Shown here: piece after piece, positions 8,574 through 16,457 of the stretch | How the letters are laid out: every line of letters begins with the position of its first letter | How positions within the stretch are numbered: position 1 is the first letter of the stretch | DNA from: Gaiellasilicea sp963850995 | GTDB taxonomy: Bacteria > Actinomycetota > Thermoleophilia > Gaiellales > Gaiellaceae | Length of the DNA stretch: 64,000 bases | Direction: 5' to 3' | Assembly (NCBI GenBank): GCA_963850995.1 | Contig: CAWKNQ010000018.1 | Location: 84,453-148,452, forward strand | Notes under the pieces: model-generated | Told to the model about the DNA's origin: nothing | Seen by the model: only the letters and a program-made list of their open reading frames with translations | Databases searched by the model: none | Program-made: the position numbers and the translations under genes

Positions 8574-9221
8574 GTGCAGAGCTCGCGGATTCGGGACGGC
8601 ATCCGGGCGGCCCTGCCCCTCACGCTCGCCCCGCTCCTCTTCGGCGCCGCGTTCGGGCTGCTCGCCGTCGAGGCGGGCTTCGGCGGGGCCGGCGCGGTCG
8701 CGATGTCGGCGACGACGTTCGCGGGCTCGGCGCAGTTCGCCGCCGCCTCGATCCTGGAGGACGGCGGCGGCGCCGCGGCGGCGATCGTCGCCGCGCTGCT
8801 CCTGAACGCCCGCTACGTGCCGCTCAGCATCTCAGTGGCGTCGATCTTCCCCGGCTCGCGGCGGCGCAGGCTCATGGAGTCGCAGCTGATCGTGGACGAG
8901 TCGTGGGCGCTCGCCGGACGCAGCGGCCGGTTCGAGTACGGCGTGCTCGTCGGCGTCGGCCTGCTCTTCTACGGCCTCTGGGTCGGCGGCACTGCCCTCG
9001 GAACCGTCGTCGGCGACCTGTTCGACCCGGAGGCGATCGGGCTCGACGCCGCGTTCGCGGCCCTTTTCCTCGCGCTGCTCGCTCCGTACCTGCGCAGTCG
9101 CCGCGCCCTGGCGACCGCCCTCGCCGCCGCCGCGATCACGCTCGTGCTCTTGCCCTTCGCGCCTCCCGGGGTGCCGATCGTTGCCGCAAGCCTGGCCGCA
9201 CTGATCGGGCTGCGCCGATGA
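8574..9221 (+). CDS. azlC: AzlC-family branched-chain amino-acid exporter, large subunit
   Basis: 215 residues with GTG start. Five to six hydrophobic segments; the family signature lies in the first half (GIRAALPLTLAPLLFG, TTFAGSAQFAA, LLLNARYVPLSIS). AzlC works with the small AzlD protein to export branched-chain amino acids or related compounds across the cytoplasmic membrane. The azlD start overlaps its stop by four bases (ATGA), so the two are translationally coupled. The transcript appears leaderless. Confidence 0.92.
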   Translation: MQSSRIRDGIRAALPLTLAPLLFGAAFGLLAVEAGFGGAGAVAMSATTFAGSAQFAAASILEDGGGAAAAIVAALLLNARYVPLSISVASIFPGSRRRRLMESQLIVDESWALAGRSGRFEYGVLVGVGLLFYGLWVGGTALGTVVGDLFDPEAIGLDAAFAALFLALLAPYLRSRRALATALAAAAITLVLLPFAPPGVPIVAASLAALIGLRR

Positions 9222-9517
9222 CCTGGCTCGTGGTCGCGCTTGTCGGCGCCGGGACGATCCTCTTCAAGGCGTCCGGCCCGGTGCTGCTCGGCCGGCGCGC
9301 GCTGCCGCCGCGCGTCGCAGCCGTTGTCGACGTGCTCGCGCCCGCGATGCTGGCGGCGCTCGTCGTCACCCAGACGGTGGGCGGCGACCGCGAGCTCGTG
9401 CTCGACGAGCGCCTCGTCGGCGTCGCGGTCGGCGGAGTCGCGGTCGCCCTGCGCGCGCCGCTCCTCGTCGTGATGGTCGCCGCCGCAACGGCGGCCGCGC
9501 TCGTCCGCTTGTTCTAG
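9218..9517 (+). CDS. azlD: AzlD-family exporter, small subunit
   Basis: 99 residues, with three to four membrane segments and the usual length of AzlD. Conserved points include FKASGPVLLGRR near the first loop and LAPAMLAALVV in the middle. It forms the exporter with the preceding azlC, with an ATGA start/stop overlap. Its stop overlaps the 3' end of the convergent metacaspase gene by four bases, leaving no room for a separate terminator. Confidence 0.9.
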   Translation: MTWLVVALVGAGTILFKASGPVLLGRRALPPRVAAVVDVLAPAMLAALVVTQTVGGDRELVLDERLVGVAVGGVAVALRAPLLVVMVAAATAAALVRLF

Positions 9518-10446
9518 CGAGGAGGACGACCGCGGGGTGGCGCGAGCCGGACGCGGGCACCGCCTCGCCCACCCTCGCCGACCCAGACGCCGGTGTCTCC
9601 TCGCATGAACGGCCCCGCGACGCGCAGGTCGTCCGGCGCCGAGAGCTCGGCCATCTGCGCATAGCCCACCGAGCTCAGGTACCCGCGAAGGTCGTCGAGC
9701 AGCGTCGCGCGACCGTACCGCTGCCGAGTGATCCGATCGACGTTGGCCTCGATGAAGCGGCAGCCCCAGAAGGTGAAGACGCCGTGTGCGCGCCCCTCCA
9801 GATAGTCCTCTGCGGCCGGTTCCCCTTCGGCCGACGCGGCCCAGAAGACGTTCCTCCCGACGAAGCAGTGACAGCCGGCGAAACCGTGGCGGTGCAGTAC
9901 GGGCTCGTCACCCTCGACTCTCGCCGCGATGTCGAACGGCGGCGCGAGGTATCTCACGTCCCCGCGAAGTCCCTGGGGCCGTGACTCCGCCTCGAGCTGG
10001 CTCGGGCCGGCCCCCCAGAAGCAACAGTCGACGAAGACCTCCACGACGATCTCGGGCGGCACCCGGTCGAAGAGCGCATCGAGCTCGTCGTCGAGGATGA
10101 ACGTCCGGCGGTCCCAGTCCATGTCGTAGGGGCAGATGAGCTCGTCCAGCCTGTCGGCCAGCTCGTCTCCGTCACGGTCGCGGATCTGCGAGCCATGCCC
10201 GGAGAAGTAAAAGACGACGATGTCCCCGTTCTCGGCCTGGTCGAGCGTCGTCTGGAGCCGTCCCAGGATGTTCTCCTTCGTCGCGCGCTGATTCACGACG
10301 ACGCGAATGTCGTCGTTCGGCACGCCGAAGACGTCCTTCAACGTCCGCCGCACGAGCGCGACGTCGTTCACGCAACCGCTCAGCGGCGGAATGTCGGGGC
10401 GCTCGTAGGTGTCAACTCCGACCAAGACGGCCTTGAGCCTGGTCAC
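9514..10446 (-). CDS. Caspase-family (C14) protease, prokaryotic metacaspase
   Basis: 310 residues from a GTG at 10446, with AAGGAA upstream; the open frame continues to 11121 but that part is only a shadow of the cyclase gene. The p20-like domain is complete: KAVLVGVDTY (5-14) is strand 1, YFSGHGSQ carries catalytic His84, and VFVDCCFWGAG carries the Cys pair 141/142, with Cys142 matching the D-S-C catalytic cysteine. DELICPYDMD fits the strand between them. Metacaspases cut after Arg or Lys and often act in stress or cell-death pathways. No signal peptide: cytosolic. It is divergent from the cyclase/ATPase/TPR gene with 108 bases between starts, suggesting joint control (inference). Confidence 0.88.
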   Translation of the reverse strand: MTRLKAVLVGVDTYERPDIPPLSGCVNDVALVRRTLKDVFGVPNDDIRVVVNQRATKENILGRLQTTLDQAENGDIVVFYFSGHGSQIRDRDGDELADRLDELICPYDMDWDRRTFILDDELDALFDRVPPEIVVEVFVDCCFWGAGPSQLEAESRPQGLRGDVRYLAPPFDIAARVEGDEPVLHRHGFAGCHCFVGRNVFWAASAEGEPAAEDYLEGRAHGVFTFWGCRFIEANVDRITRQRYGRATLLDDLRGYLSSVGYAQMAELSAPDDLRVAGPFMRGDTGVWVGEGGRGGARVRLAPPRGRPPR

Positions 10447-10517
10447 ACGGTTCCTTCCCTCGGCGTCGGAACGACTGTCACATCTCGGCGGAGCGGCGTC
10501 AACGAGGCTCGTGCGGC

Positions 10518-10548
10518 TTGACACCCACTCCCCCCGGAGGAGTACCTT
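10518..10548 (+). promoter_or_regulatory. Promoter of the cyclase/ATPase/TPR gene
   Basis: TTGACA (10518-10523), 19-base spacer, TACCTT (10543-10548), then six bases to the ATG at 10555. Transcription should start at or just before the ATG (leaderless). GGAGGAG (10536-10542) overlaps the promoter and could act as an RBS only if a longer transcript is made. Confidence 0.5.
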
Positions 10549-10554
10549 CGGGAC

Positions 10555-13500
10555 ATGACCTGCGATCGCTGCGGATTCGAGAGTCCTCCCGGCTACCGGT
10601 TCTGTGGCGCCTGCGGTACGCCCCTGGAGAGCCAGGAAGAGCCTGGGCTTGAGCAGGAGCGCAAGACCGTGTCGGCGCTCTTCTGCGACATCGTCGACTC
10701 CACGCGGCGCGCGGAGGGTCTCGACCCGGAGGCTCTTCACCGTGCGCTCGCTCCGTACTTCGATCGCGTTCGGTCGGAGCTCGTGCGCTTCGGCGGGACG
10801 GTGGAGAAGTTCATCGGCGATGCGGTCTGTGGCTTCTTCGGCGCTCCCCGGGCGCACGGCGACGACGCGGAGCGAGCCGTTCGCGCTGCGCTGGCGGTCG
10901 TCGACTGGATCGCCGACCTGAACGAGGGTGACGTGGAACCGGCCCTCCACGTCAGGGTGGGCGTCGCGACCGGCGAGGCGCTCGTCGCCCTCGGCGCCAG
11001 GTCGGGAGCGGGGGAGGGGATGGCGTGGGGCGACGTCACGACCACCGCGTTCCGGCTTCAGACCGCAGCGCCTGTGGACGGCGTCCTCGTCGACGAGGCG
11101 ACGTACCGGGCGACACGCCACACGATCGACTACGGCGAAGCGGAGCCGGTGCAGGCGAAGGGAAAGACGCAGCCGGTCCTCGTGTGGCAGGCTCTCGCGC
11201 CTCGCGCCAGACGAGGCGTCGACCTCTCACAGGCGGGTCACGAGCCCTTCGTCGGCCGGGCCGTGGAGCTCCAGCAGCTTCGCGAGAGCCTCGACCGGGT
11301 GGGCCGGGAGCGGACCCCGGAGCTCGTCACGCTCGTCGGGGAGCCGGGTATCGGCAAGAGCCGCCTGGTCCTCGAGCTCTTCCGCGGGGTCGAGCTCAGC
11401 CCAACCCTCACCTCGTGGCGTCAGGCCGGCTCGTCCCCCTACGGCGACGGGCTCACGTTCTGGGCGCTCGGGGAGATCGTCAAGGGTCAAGCGGGCATCC
11501 TCGAGACCGACGGAGCGGCCACCGCTTCGGACAAGCTCGGCTACGCCGTTCGCGAGGTGCTGTCCGAGCCCACCGAGGCCGCCTGGGTCGAGACCCACCT
11601 ACGTTCGCTTGTCGGGCTCGGGACCGCGGAGCAGGCTCACGGCGACCAGCACCAGGCCACGTTCGCCGCCTGGCGGCGCTTCCTCGAAGCAGTGGCGCGC
11701 GAGCACACGCTCGTCCTCGTGTTCGAGGACATCCACTGGGCGGACGACGGGCTCCTCGACTTCGTCGAGTACCTCCTCGAGTGGGCCCGCGACGTGCCGA
11801 TCCTCGTGGTCTGCAGCGCCCGTCCCGACGAGCTCGCCGGCGCACGACCGGGCTGGGGGGAGAGCGAGCTGGGGGCCAGGAGGGAGCTTCCGACGACGAT
11901 CGAGCTGGGACCGCTGTCCAGACAGGAGACCGAACAGCTCGTTGCCGAGCTCACGGGCGGCGGGATCCGAAAGGGGACGAAGACCGCGATCGTCGGTGCC
12001 GCCTCCGGCAACCCGCTCTATGCCGTCGAGTACGTCCGGATGCTCGAGGGCCGCCCCGGCGAGGAGCTCGTCGTCCCGGAGACGGTGCAGGCCATCATCG
12101 CCGCGCGCCTCGACTCGCTCTCGACGAGGGACAAGGCGCTGCTTCAGGACGGAGCCGTGGTCGGCCGAGTTGTCTGGCCGGGGGCGCTGGGCGCGATCGG
12201 TGGCCGGTCGAAGGCGTCCGTCGAACGGCACTTGCGCGAGCTCGTCCGCAAGGAGTTTCTCGTCCGCGTTCGTCCGTCGTCCGTGGGAGGAGAGCTCGAG
12301 TTCAGGTTCAGGCACGCACTCGTCCGGGACGTCGCGTACGAGCAGATCCCGCACGCGCGGCGCGGCGAGATCCACCGGCGGACGGCCGAATGGCTCGAGG
12401 GACTGAGCCCGGACCGGACGAACGACCGGGCTGAGATGCTCGCGCTCCACTATCTGGCTGCCTACGAGCTGGCGAAAGCGGCGAACGGCGACACGGCCGA
12501 GTTGAGCGAGCGCGCCCGCCTGACGCTGCGAGAGGCAGGCGAACGAGCGCTGTCGCTCAACGCCTTCCCGGCAGCCCAGCGGTACTTCCGCGCGGCTCTC
12601 GACCTCTGGTCGGAGGAGGATCCCGAGCGGCCGTTGCTGCTCCTGCGCCTCGGGCAGGCGAGCTACTTCGCGAACACCGAGGGCGCCGACGTCTTGTCGG
12701 ACGCCGAGCGCATGCTCCTGGAGGCCGGCGATCGAGAGTCCGCCGCAGAGGCCGCCACGGCTCTCGCAGATCTCGCTCATCAGCGCGGCGAGCCGCTCGA
12801 GATCGTGTTCGAGCACGCTCATCGCGCGCTGGAGCTCGTCGAAGACCGCGAGCTCTCGCGCTCGAAGGTCGAGGTGCTCGTCGAGCTCGCGCTTTTCCTC
12901 GGCCTGGCCGCCGAGCACGAACGGGCGATCGCGCTCGCGGCGCAGGCGCTGGTCGACGCCGAGGCGCTCGAGCTCGAGGAGCTGCAGGCGCGCGCGCTCG
13001 CCACGATGGGGATCTCGCGCGGGCTCTCAGGCGATCCAGGCGGCCGCGAGGATCTCCAGCGGAGCATCGAGATCGCAGAGCGGATCGACTCGTCGCTCAG
13101 CTCGCTGCACTGCGGGATGCTGGCCGATCTCGAGGGTGGCCTCGGCAACCTCGCCGCGTGCTTCGAGCTCCAGGAGCGGGCACGTGGGCATGCACAGCGG
13201 TTCGGGCACGCCTCGCACATCCGTTGGCTCAGAGGCGAGCGTGTCGCCGAGTGCTACTGGACGGGACGCTGGGACGAAGCTCTGAGCCTCGCGGACGAGT
13301 TCGCGGGCGAGAACGCGGGAGACGCCGCGACGCGCCACTTCATGGAGGGGTACTGCCGCGACATGCGCGGGCGGATCCGTCTGGCCAGGGCGGACATCGA
13401 GGGGGCGCTCGTCGACGCCAGCGAGGCGCTCAACCAGGCACGCGGCTCGGACGAGCCGCAGCTGCTCTACCCGGCGCTGGCCTTCTGTGCCCACGCCCTG

Positions 13501-13932
13501 GCGGCAGCGGGCGATCACGACGAGGCCTCCCGGCTGGCGGACGAGCTGCTGGCGGAGTGGAGGTCGAAGCTGAATCTCGTCCTCGCGGCTTCCTGGGTCG
13601 TCGATCTCGCCTGCGCGCTCGAGCTTCTCGGCCGTGAAGGCGAGCTCGCCGAAGCTGCCGTCGGGCTAGTCAACAGGTCGACGTGGCTCGACGCTGCGAT
13701 CGCCCTCACGAGTGGAGAGTTCGAGGTCGCTTCGGAGCTCTTTGCGGGTATCGGATCTCGCCCCGACGAGGCCTTCGCCCGCCTCCGGGCTGCAGAGCTC
13801 GTCGCCGAGACCGACAGCGATGCGAGCGCGATCGAGCTCGAGCAGGCGCTCTCCTTCTTCCGCGACGTCGGGGCGAGCGCCTATCTCACACGTGCCGACG
13901 ATCTGAGCGTCGCCCGGCGGGCACGGTTGTAA
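10555..13932 (+). CDS. Zinc-ribbon / class III nucleotide cyclase / AAA-type ATPase / TPR signalling protein
   Basis: 1125 residues. A zinc ribbon (C3, C6, C17, C20) leads into a class III cyclase domain (~36-215) with metal-binding D45 in FCDIVDST, K85 and D89 in EKFIGDAV. Then a STAND-like ATPase module (~232-560): FVGRAVELQ, Walker A GEPGIGKS (262-269), and VLVFEDIHWADD as Walker B. The remaining ~560 residues are alpha-helical repeats resembling TPRs. Such proteins are common in actinobacteria and are thought to sense an input through the repeats and switch cyclase or ATPase activity. The normally conserved Asn in the cyclase second half is replaced (GDVTTTAFRL), so nucleotide production is uncertain. 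It is divergent from a metacaspase. Confidence 0.85.
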   Translation: MTCDRCGFESPPGYRFCGACGTPLESQEEPGLEQERKTVSALFCDIVDSTRRAEGLDPEALHRALAPYFDRVRSELVRFGGTVEKFIGDAVCGFFGAPRAHGDDAERAVRAALAVVDWIADLNEGDVEPALHVRVGVATGEALVALGARSGAGEGMAWGDVTTTAFRLQTAAPVDGVLVDEATYRATRHTIDYGEAEPVQAKGKTQPVLVWQALAPRARRGVDLSQAGHEPFVGRAVELQQLRESLDRVGRERTPELVTLVGEPGIGKSRLVLELFRGVELSPTLTSWRQAGSSPYGDGLTFWALGEIVKGQAGILETDGAATASDKLGYAVREVLSEPTEAAWVETHLRSLVGLGTAEQAHGDQHQATFAAWRRFLEAVAREHTLVLVFEDIHWADDGLLDFVEYLLEWARDVPILVVCSARPDELAGARPGWGESELGARRELPTTIELGPLSRQETEQLVAELTGGGIRKGTKTAIVGAASGNPLYAVEYVRMLEGRPGEELVVPETVQAIIAARLDSLSTRDKALLQDGAVVGRVVWPGALGAIGGRSKASVERHLRELVRKEFLVRVRPSSVGGELEFRFRHALVRDVAYEQIPHARRGEIHRRTAEWLEGLSPDRTNDRAEMLALHYLAAYELAKAANGDTAELSERARLTLREAGERALSLNAFPAAQRYFRAALDLWSEEDPERPLLLLRLGQASYFANTEGADVLSDAERMLLEAGDRESAAEAATALADLAHQRGEPLEIVFEHAHRALELVEDRELSRSKVEVLVELALFLGLAAEHERAIALAAQALVDAEALELEELQARALATMGISRGLSGDPGGREDLQRSIEIAERIDSSLSSLHCGMLADLEGGLGNLAACFELQERARGHAQRFGHASHIRWLRGERVAECYWTGRWDEALSLADEFAGENAGDAATRHFMEGYCRDMRGRIRLARADIEGALVDASEALNQARGSDEPQLLYPALAFCAHALAAAGDHDEASRLADELLAEWRSKLNLVLAASWVVDLACALELLGREGELAEAAVGLVNRSTWLDAAIALTSGEFEVASELFAGIGSRPDEAFARLRAAELVAETDSDASAIELEQALSFFRDVGASAYLTRADDLSVARRARL

Positions 13933-13949
13933 CCGGCCCGGCAAGCTCG

Positions 13950-13977
13950 TAGACTCGGCTCCCTCTGAGAAGGGAGC
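13950..13977 (+). promoter_or_regulatory. -10 box and Shine-Dalgarno-sequestering leader hairpin
   Basis: TAGACT (13950-13955) is a -10-like box. Directly after it GCTCCCT (13958-13964) pairs with AGGGAGC (13971-13977). The second arm is the only Shine-Dalgarno sequence of the GTG at 13982, so the hairpin would hide the ribosome site. This suggests translational control of the HK97-fold gene (inference). Confidence 0.4.
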
Positions 13978-13981
13978 AGCC

Positions 13982-15069
13982 GTGTCCACAGACGGGTCGG
14001 ATTGGCAAGGCGAGGGGAGCCAGGAGTTCGAGGAGCCGATCGCGGACCGGCCCTACGGGGCACGGCCCTACGGGGCGCGGCCGTACGGGGCGCGGCCGTA
14101 CGGCGCTCGGCCCTACGGGGCACGTCCGTACGGGGCGCGTCCGTACGGAGCCCGTCCGTATGGGGCGCGGCCCTACGGCGCCCGGCCGTACGAGGGCGGT
14201 CCACCCGGTCAACTCGACCCTGCGGAGTGGAGCGAGGAGGTCTGCGAGCTCGTGCTGGCACGCTCCGCCGTCGTCCGGCTCGGCGCGACCGTCGTCTCGA
14301 GCGATGCCGATCTGTCGATCCCGACCGCGACCCCGGCGGTCGACTTCCGCGGTCCCGGCGTCCCGCCAGCGGCTCCGCCCGGCGCCGCCGCAGTGGAGCA
14401 GCTGAGCCCGCGGGAATGGAGGCTCGAGGCCTGGATCTCGATCCCGAATCCCGTTTTTCGCAGCCTCGAGGAGAACCCCGAGCTCGCGCAGACGCTCAAG
14501 GCCGATCTGGCCGAGGCGCTCGCCCGCCGCGCCGATGAGGCCTTTCTCGGCGGGCCTCCGCAGGAGAAATGTCGCCGCGAGAGCTGCGCCGGTGGCGACT
14601 GCGGGAAGCCTGCTGGAGACGGCGCGGGACGTCGTGTCGGCGGTGCGCGCGGGGGAAGCGGAGTTTCACAGCCCGGGTTGGATACTCCACCCGAGCACCC
14701 TGGACGCCCTGACGTCGTCGACGACGACCAACGGCCTCGTTCCCGGAGGAGCGCAGCCGCGCTCGCTCGACGCGCTCCGTCTCCTCACGCTCGACGGCGT
14801 CGACGGGGGCGCGCTGCTCGGCTACCCGTTCGCGACGTCGACTGCCGGCCGGAGAGCGGCTCTTCTTCGCCGCCGACTGGCGGCAGGCGTACGTCTGCGT
14901 CGCGGAGACGCCTGTGACCGTCGACACCCCGGTTGCACCGGCCGTCGCCGAAGCCGTCGTGATCAGGGCGTCGATGACCCTCGACTTCGCCTTGCGGCGC
15001 AACGACGGGTTCGCGACCGCCGACCTGTCCGTGAGGCGGGTTTCGCGCGCTCTGACCTGGAGGGCGTGA
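13982..15069 (+). CDS. HK97-fold capsid/shell-like protein with RPYGA repeats (two frameshifts)
   Basis: GTG start. Frame-corrected length is 361 residues. After an acidic N-terminus come nine perfect RPYGA repeats and a tenth ending RPYEG (23-72). The rest reads like the HK97-type phage capsid family: LARSAVVRLGATVV, LSIPTATPAVDF, WRLEAWISIPNPVF, then LKADLAEALARRADEAFLGG, GWILHPSTLDAL, DGGALLGYPFATS, FFAADWRQAYV and a C-terminal strand ending in FATADLSVRR. Two single extra bases (in AAA 14567-14569 and CC 14849-14850) break the frame as given; the family pattern resumes each time. No terminase, portal or other phage gene is nearby. It could be a domesticated capsid or an encapsulin-like compartment protein; cargo is unknown. 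Confidence 0.6.
14048..14197 (+). repeat. 15-bp coding tandem repeat, nine RPYGA units plus one variant
   Basis: Ten in-frame 15-base units (CGN CCN TAY GGN GCN); the last encodes RPYEG. Units differ at wobble positions, so amino-acid sequence is conserved while DNA drifts. Regular Arg and Tyr spacing with Pro and Gly gives a disordered, positively charged, aromatic tail typical of phase-separating or nucleic-acid-binding segments. Confidence 0.9.
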
Positions 15070-15073
15070 AGAC

Positions 15074-15079
15074 TAGGAT
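15074..15079 (+). promoter_or_regulatory. Leaderless -10 box (TAGGAT)
   Basis: TAGGAT with eight bases to the ATG at 15088, directly after the stop of the HK97-like gene. No Shine-Dalgarno is present, fitting a leaderless transcript of the kinase-like gene. Confidence 0.5.
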
Positions 15080-15087
15080 CGCTCGAC

Positions 15088-15960
15088 ATGCGCGTCGAGG
15101 AGATGGTCGAGCGAGTCTGGCCCGGCCGCGACGCGCAGATCGAGGTGCTCGGCGGCGGGATCACGAACCGCAACTTCAAGGTCGTGCTCGACGACGGCGC
15201 GTACGTCCTCAGGATCGGCGGCAAGGACACGGAGCTGCTCGGGATCGACCGGAGCGTGGAGCACGAGGCTTCTCTGGCTGCAGCCGCAGTCGGTGTCGGG
15301 CCGGAGGTGGTCGCGTTCGTCGAGCCGGAGGGCTACCTCGTCACGCGGTTCCTCGAAGGAGACGTCGTCGAGGCGGAGGCGATCCGCGAGCCGGAGGCGC
15401 TCCGCCGGGTCGCGCGCTCGCTTCGGGCAGTGCACGCCGGCCCACCGATCCCCGCGCGCTTCGACTCCTTCCGCGTCGTCGAGGCCTACGCCGCCACGGC
15501 GGCGACGCGCGGGATCGCCGTCCCGGACGCGTTCGCGCCCGCGCGGGAAACCGCGAATCGAATCGAGCGTGCCCGGGGACCTGCCCCCGAGCGGCCGTGC
15601 CACAACGACCTGCTCACGGCGAACTTCATCGACGACGGCTCGCGGATCCGGATCGTCGACTGGGAGTACGCCGGCATGGGCGACGTCTTCTTCGACCTCG
15701 CGAACTTCTCGGTCAACAACGGGCTCGGGCAGGCGGAGAGCAGCGCCTTCCTGCAGGCGTACTTCGGTGAGGTGCGCCCCGAGGACGAGCGCAAGCTCAC
15801 GCTGATGCGCTTCATGTCGGACTTCCGCGAGGCGATGTGGGGCGTCGTGCAGCAGGCTGTCTCGGACCTCGACGTCGACTTCCGCGCGTACGCCGACGAG
15901 CACTTCGAGCGCATGCGGCGGACCGCCTCGGAACGCGCGTTCCGGCGAGCTCTGGGCTGA
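15088..15960 (+). CDS. Choline/ethanolamine kinase-like phosphotransferase (APH fold)
   Basis: 290 residues with the aminoglycoside-phosphotransferase/choline-kinase fold. GGGITNRNFKV (~22-32) is the nucleotide loop, YVLRIGG the ATP-binding strand, PCHNDLLTANFI (~170-181) the catalytic loop with Asp, and IRIVDWEYAGMGD (~187-199) the metal-binding Asp. The NFKV and DWEYAG forms are closest to LicA/choline kinases. It would phosphorylate choline, ethanolamine or a related alcohol. The gene stands alone from a leaderless promoter and converges on the cupredoxin gene four bases away. A dimethylglycine-dehydrogenase-like gene lies close by, fitting choline/betaine-related metabolism, though this link is inference. 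Confidence 0.78.
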   Translation: MRVEEMVERVWPGRDAQIEVLGGGITNRNFKVVLDDGAYVLRIGGKDTELLGIDRSVEHEASLAAAAVGVGPEVVAFVEPEGYLVTRFLEGDVVEAEAIREPEALRRVARSLRAVHAGPPIPARFDSFRVVEAYAATAATRGIAVPDAFAPARETANRIERARGPAPERPCHNDLLTANFIDDGSRIRIVDWEYAGMGDVFFDLANFSVNNGLGQAESSAFLQAYFGEVRPEDERKLTLMRFMSDFREAMWGVVQQAVSDLDVDFRAYADEHFERMRRTASERAFRRALG

Positions 15961-15964
15961 CGTC

Positions 15965-16369
15965 TCAGCCGACGGAGAAGCTGCCCCTCATCTGGCTCGC
16001 GTGCGGGTCGCAGACGAACGTGTACTCGCCCGCCTGGAGCTCGACCTCGAACGACTCTTCGCCTTCCCCGCCGACGTCCGTCGCGACGTCGACGTCGCCC
16101 GGCCCGGTCAGGTGGAAATTGTGCTCCGCCGCCTGGTCCGACACGACGATCGTGTAGCTGCCGGCGGTGATGCCGTCGGTGCCGTCGAGGCTGATGTCGA
16201 AGCCGGGGCCGACGCTGCCCTGCAGCGTGGAGGCGTCTCCGCTTGCGGTCGCCTCCGTGGTCTCAGGCGCCGTGGTCCCGGCAGTGTCGTCGTCGTCCCC
16301 GCCGCACGCGGCGACCCCCAGGCCAAGCGTGACCAGCAGGAACAGCAGGGCGATGCGCGAGCGTCTCAC
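15965..16369 (-). CDS. Cupredoxin-like copper-binding lipoprotein
   Basis: 134 residues. GTG start with GAGAGGAG upstream. A lipoprotein signal ends in LGVAAC (Cys22), so the mature protein is anchored outside the membrane. After an acidic Thr/Glu-rich linker (~24-45) comes a plastocyanin-like fold (~48-134) with the four type-1 copper ligand positions: His in AEHNFHL, then Cys, His and Met in FVCDPHASQM. It may carry electrons or bind copper; a partner oxidase is not next to it. It is monocistronic and convergent with the kinase-like gene. The copper-site spacing supports the family call strongly. Confidence 0.85.
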   Translation of the reverse strand: MRRSRIALLFLLVTLGLGVAACGGDDDDTAGTTAPETTEATASGDASTLQGSVGPGFDISLDGTDGITAGSYTIVVSDQAAEHNFHLTGPGDVDVATDVGGEGEESFEVELQAGEYTFVCDPHASQMRGSFSVG

Positions 16370-16442
16370 GGCGTCTCCTCTCGGTCGCGGTCTCGGCAGG
16401 ACTCTACGTCCGGTATCGCGGAACGGTTCACGGTCGGCCGTT

Positions 16443-16448
16443 TAGGTT
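16443..16448 (+). promoter_or_regulatory. Leaderless-type -10 box (TAGGTT)
   Basis: TAGGTT with nine bases to the ATG at 16458 and no Shine-Dalgarno. It lies in the 88-base gap between the divergent cupredoxin and dehydrogenase genes. Confidence 0.45.
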
Positions 16449-16457
16449 CTCCGTGCG

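Noticed and set aside
9514..11121. Longer metacaspase starting at 11121
   Set aside because: The first 225 codons are the antisense of the cyclase gene; the caspase fold starts at GTG 10446 with a ribosome site.
14048..14197. CRISPR-like array
   Set aside because: The 15-base units are in frame, without spacers, and encode RPYGA inside a protein.
14567..14569. Programmed ribosomal frameshift at the AAA run
   Set aside because: The site lacks a slippery heptamer and the same kind of indel occurs in many unrelated genes here.
13982..15069. Prophage
   Set aside because: Only the capsid-like protein is present; no terminase, portal, integrase, tail or lysis gene was seen within the window.
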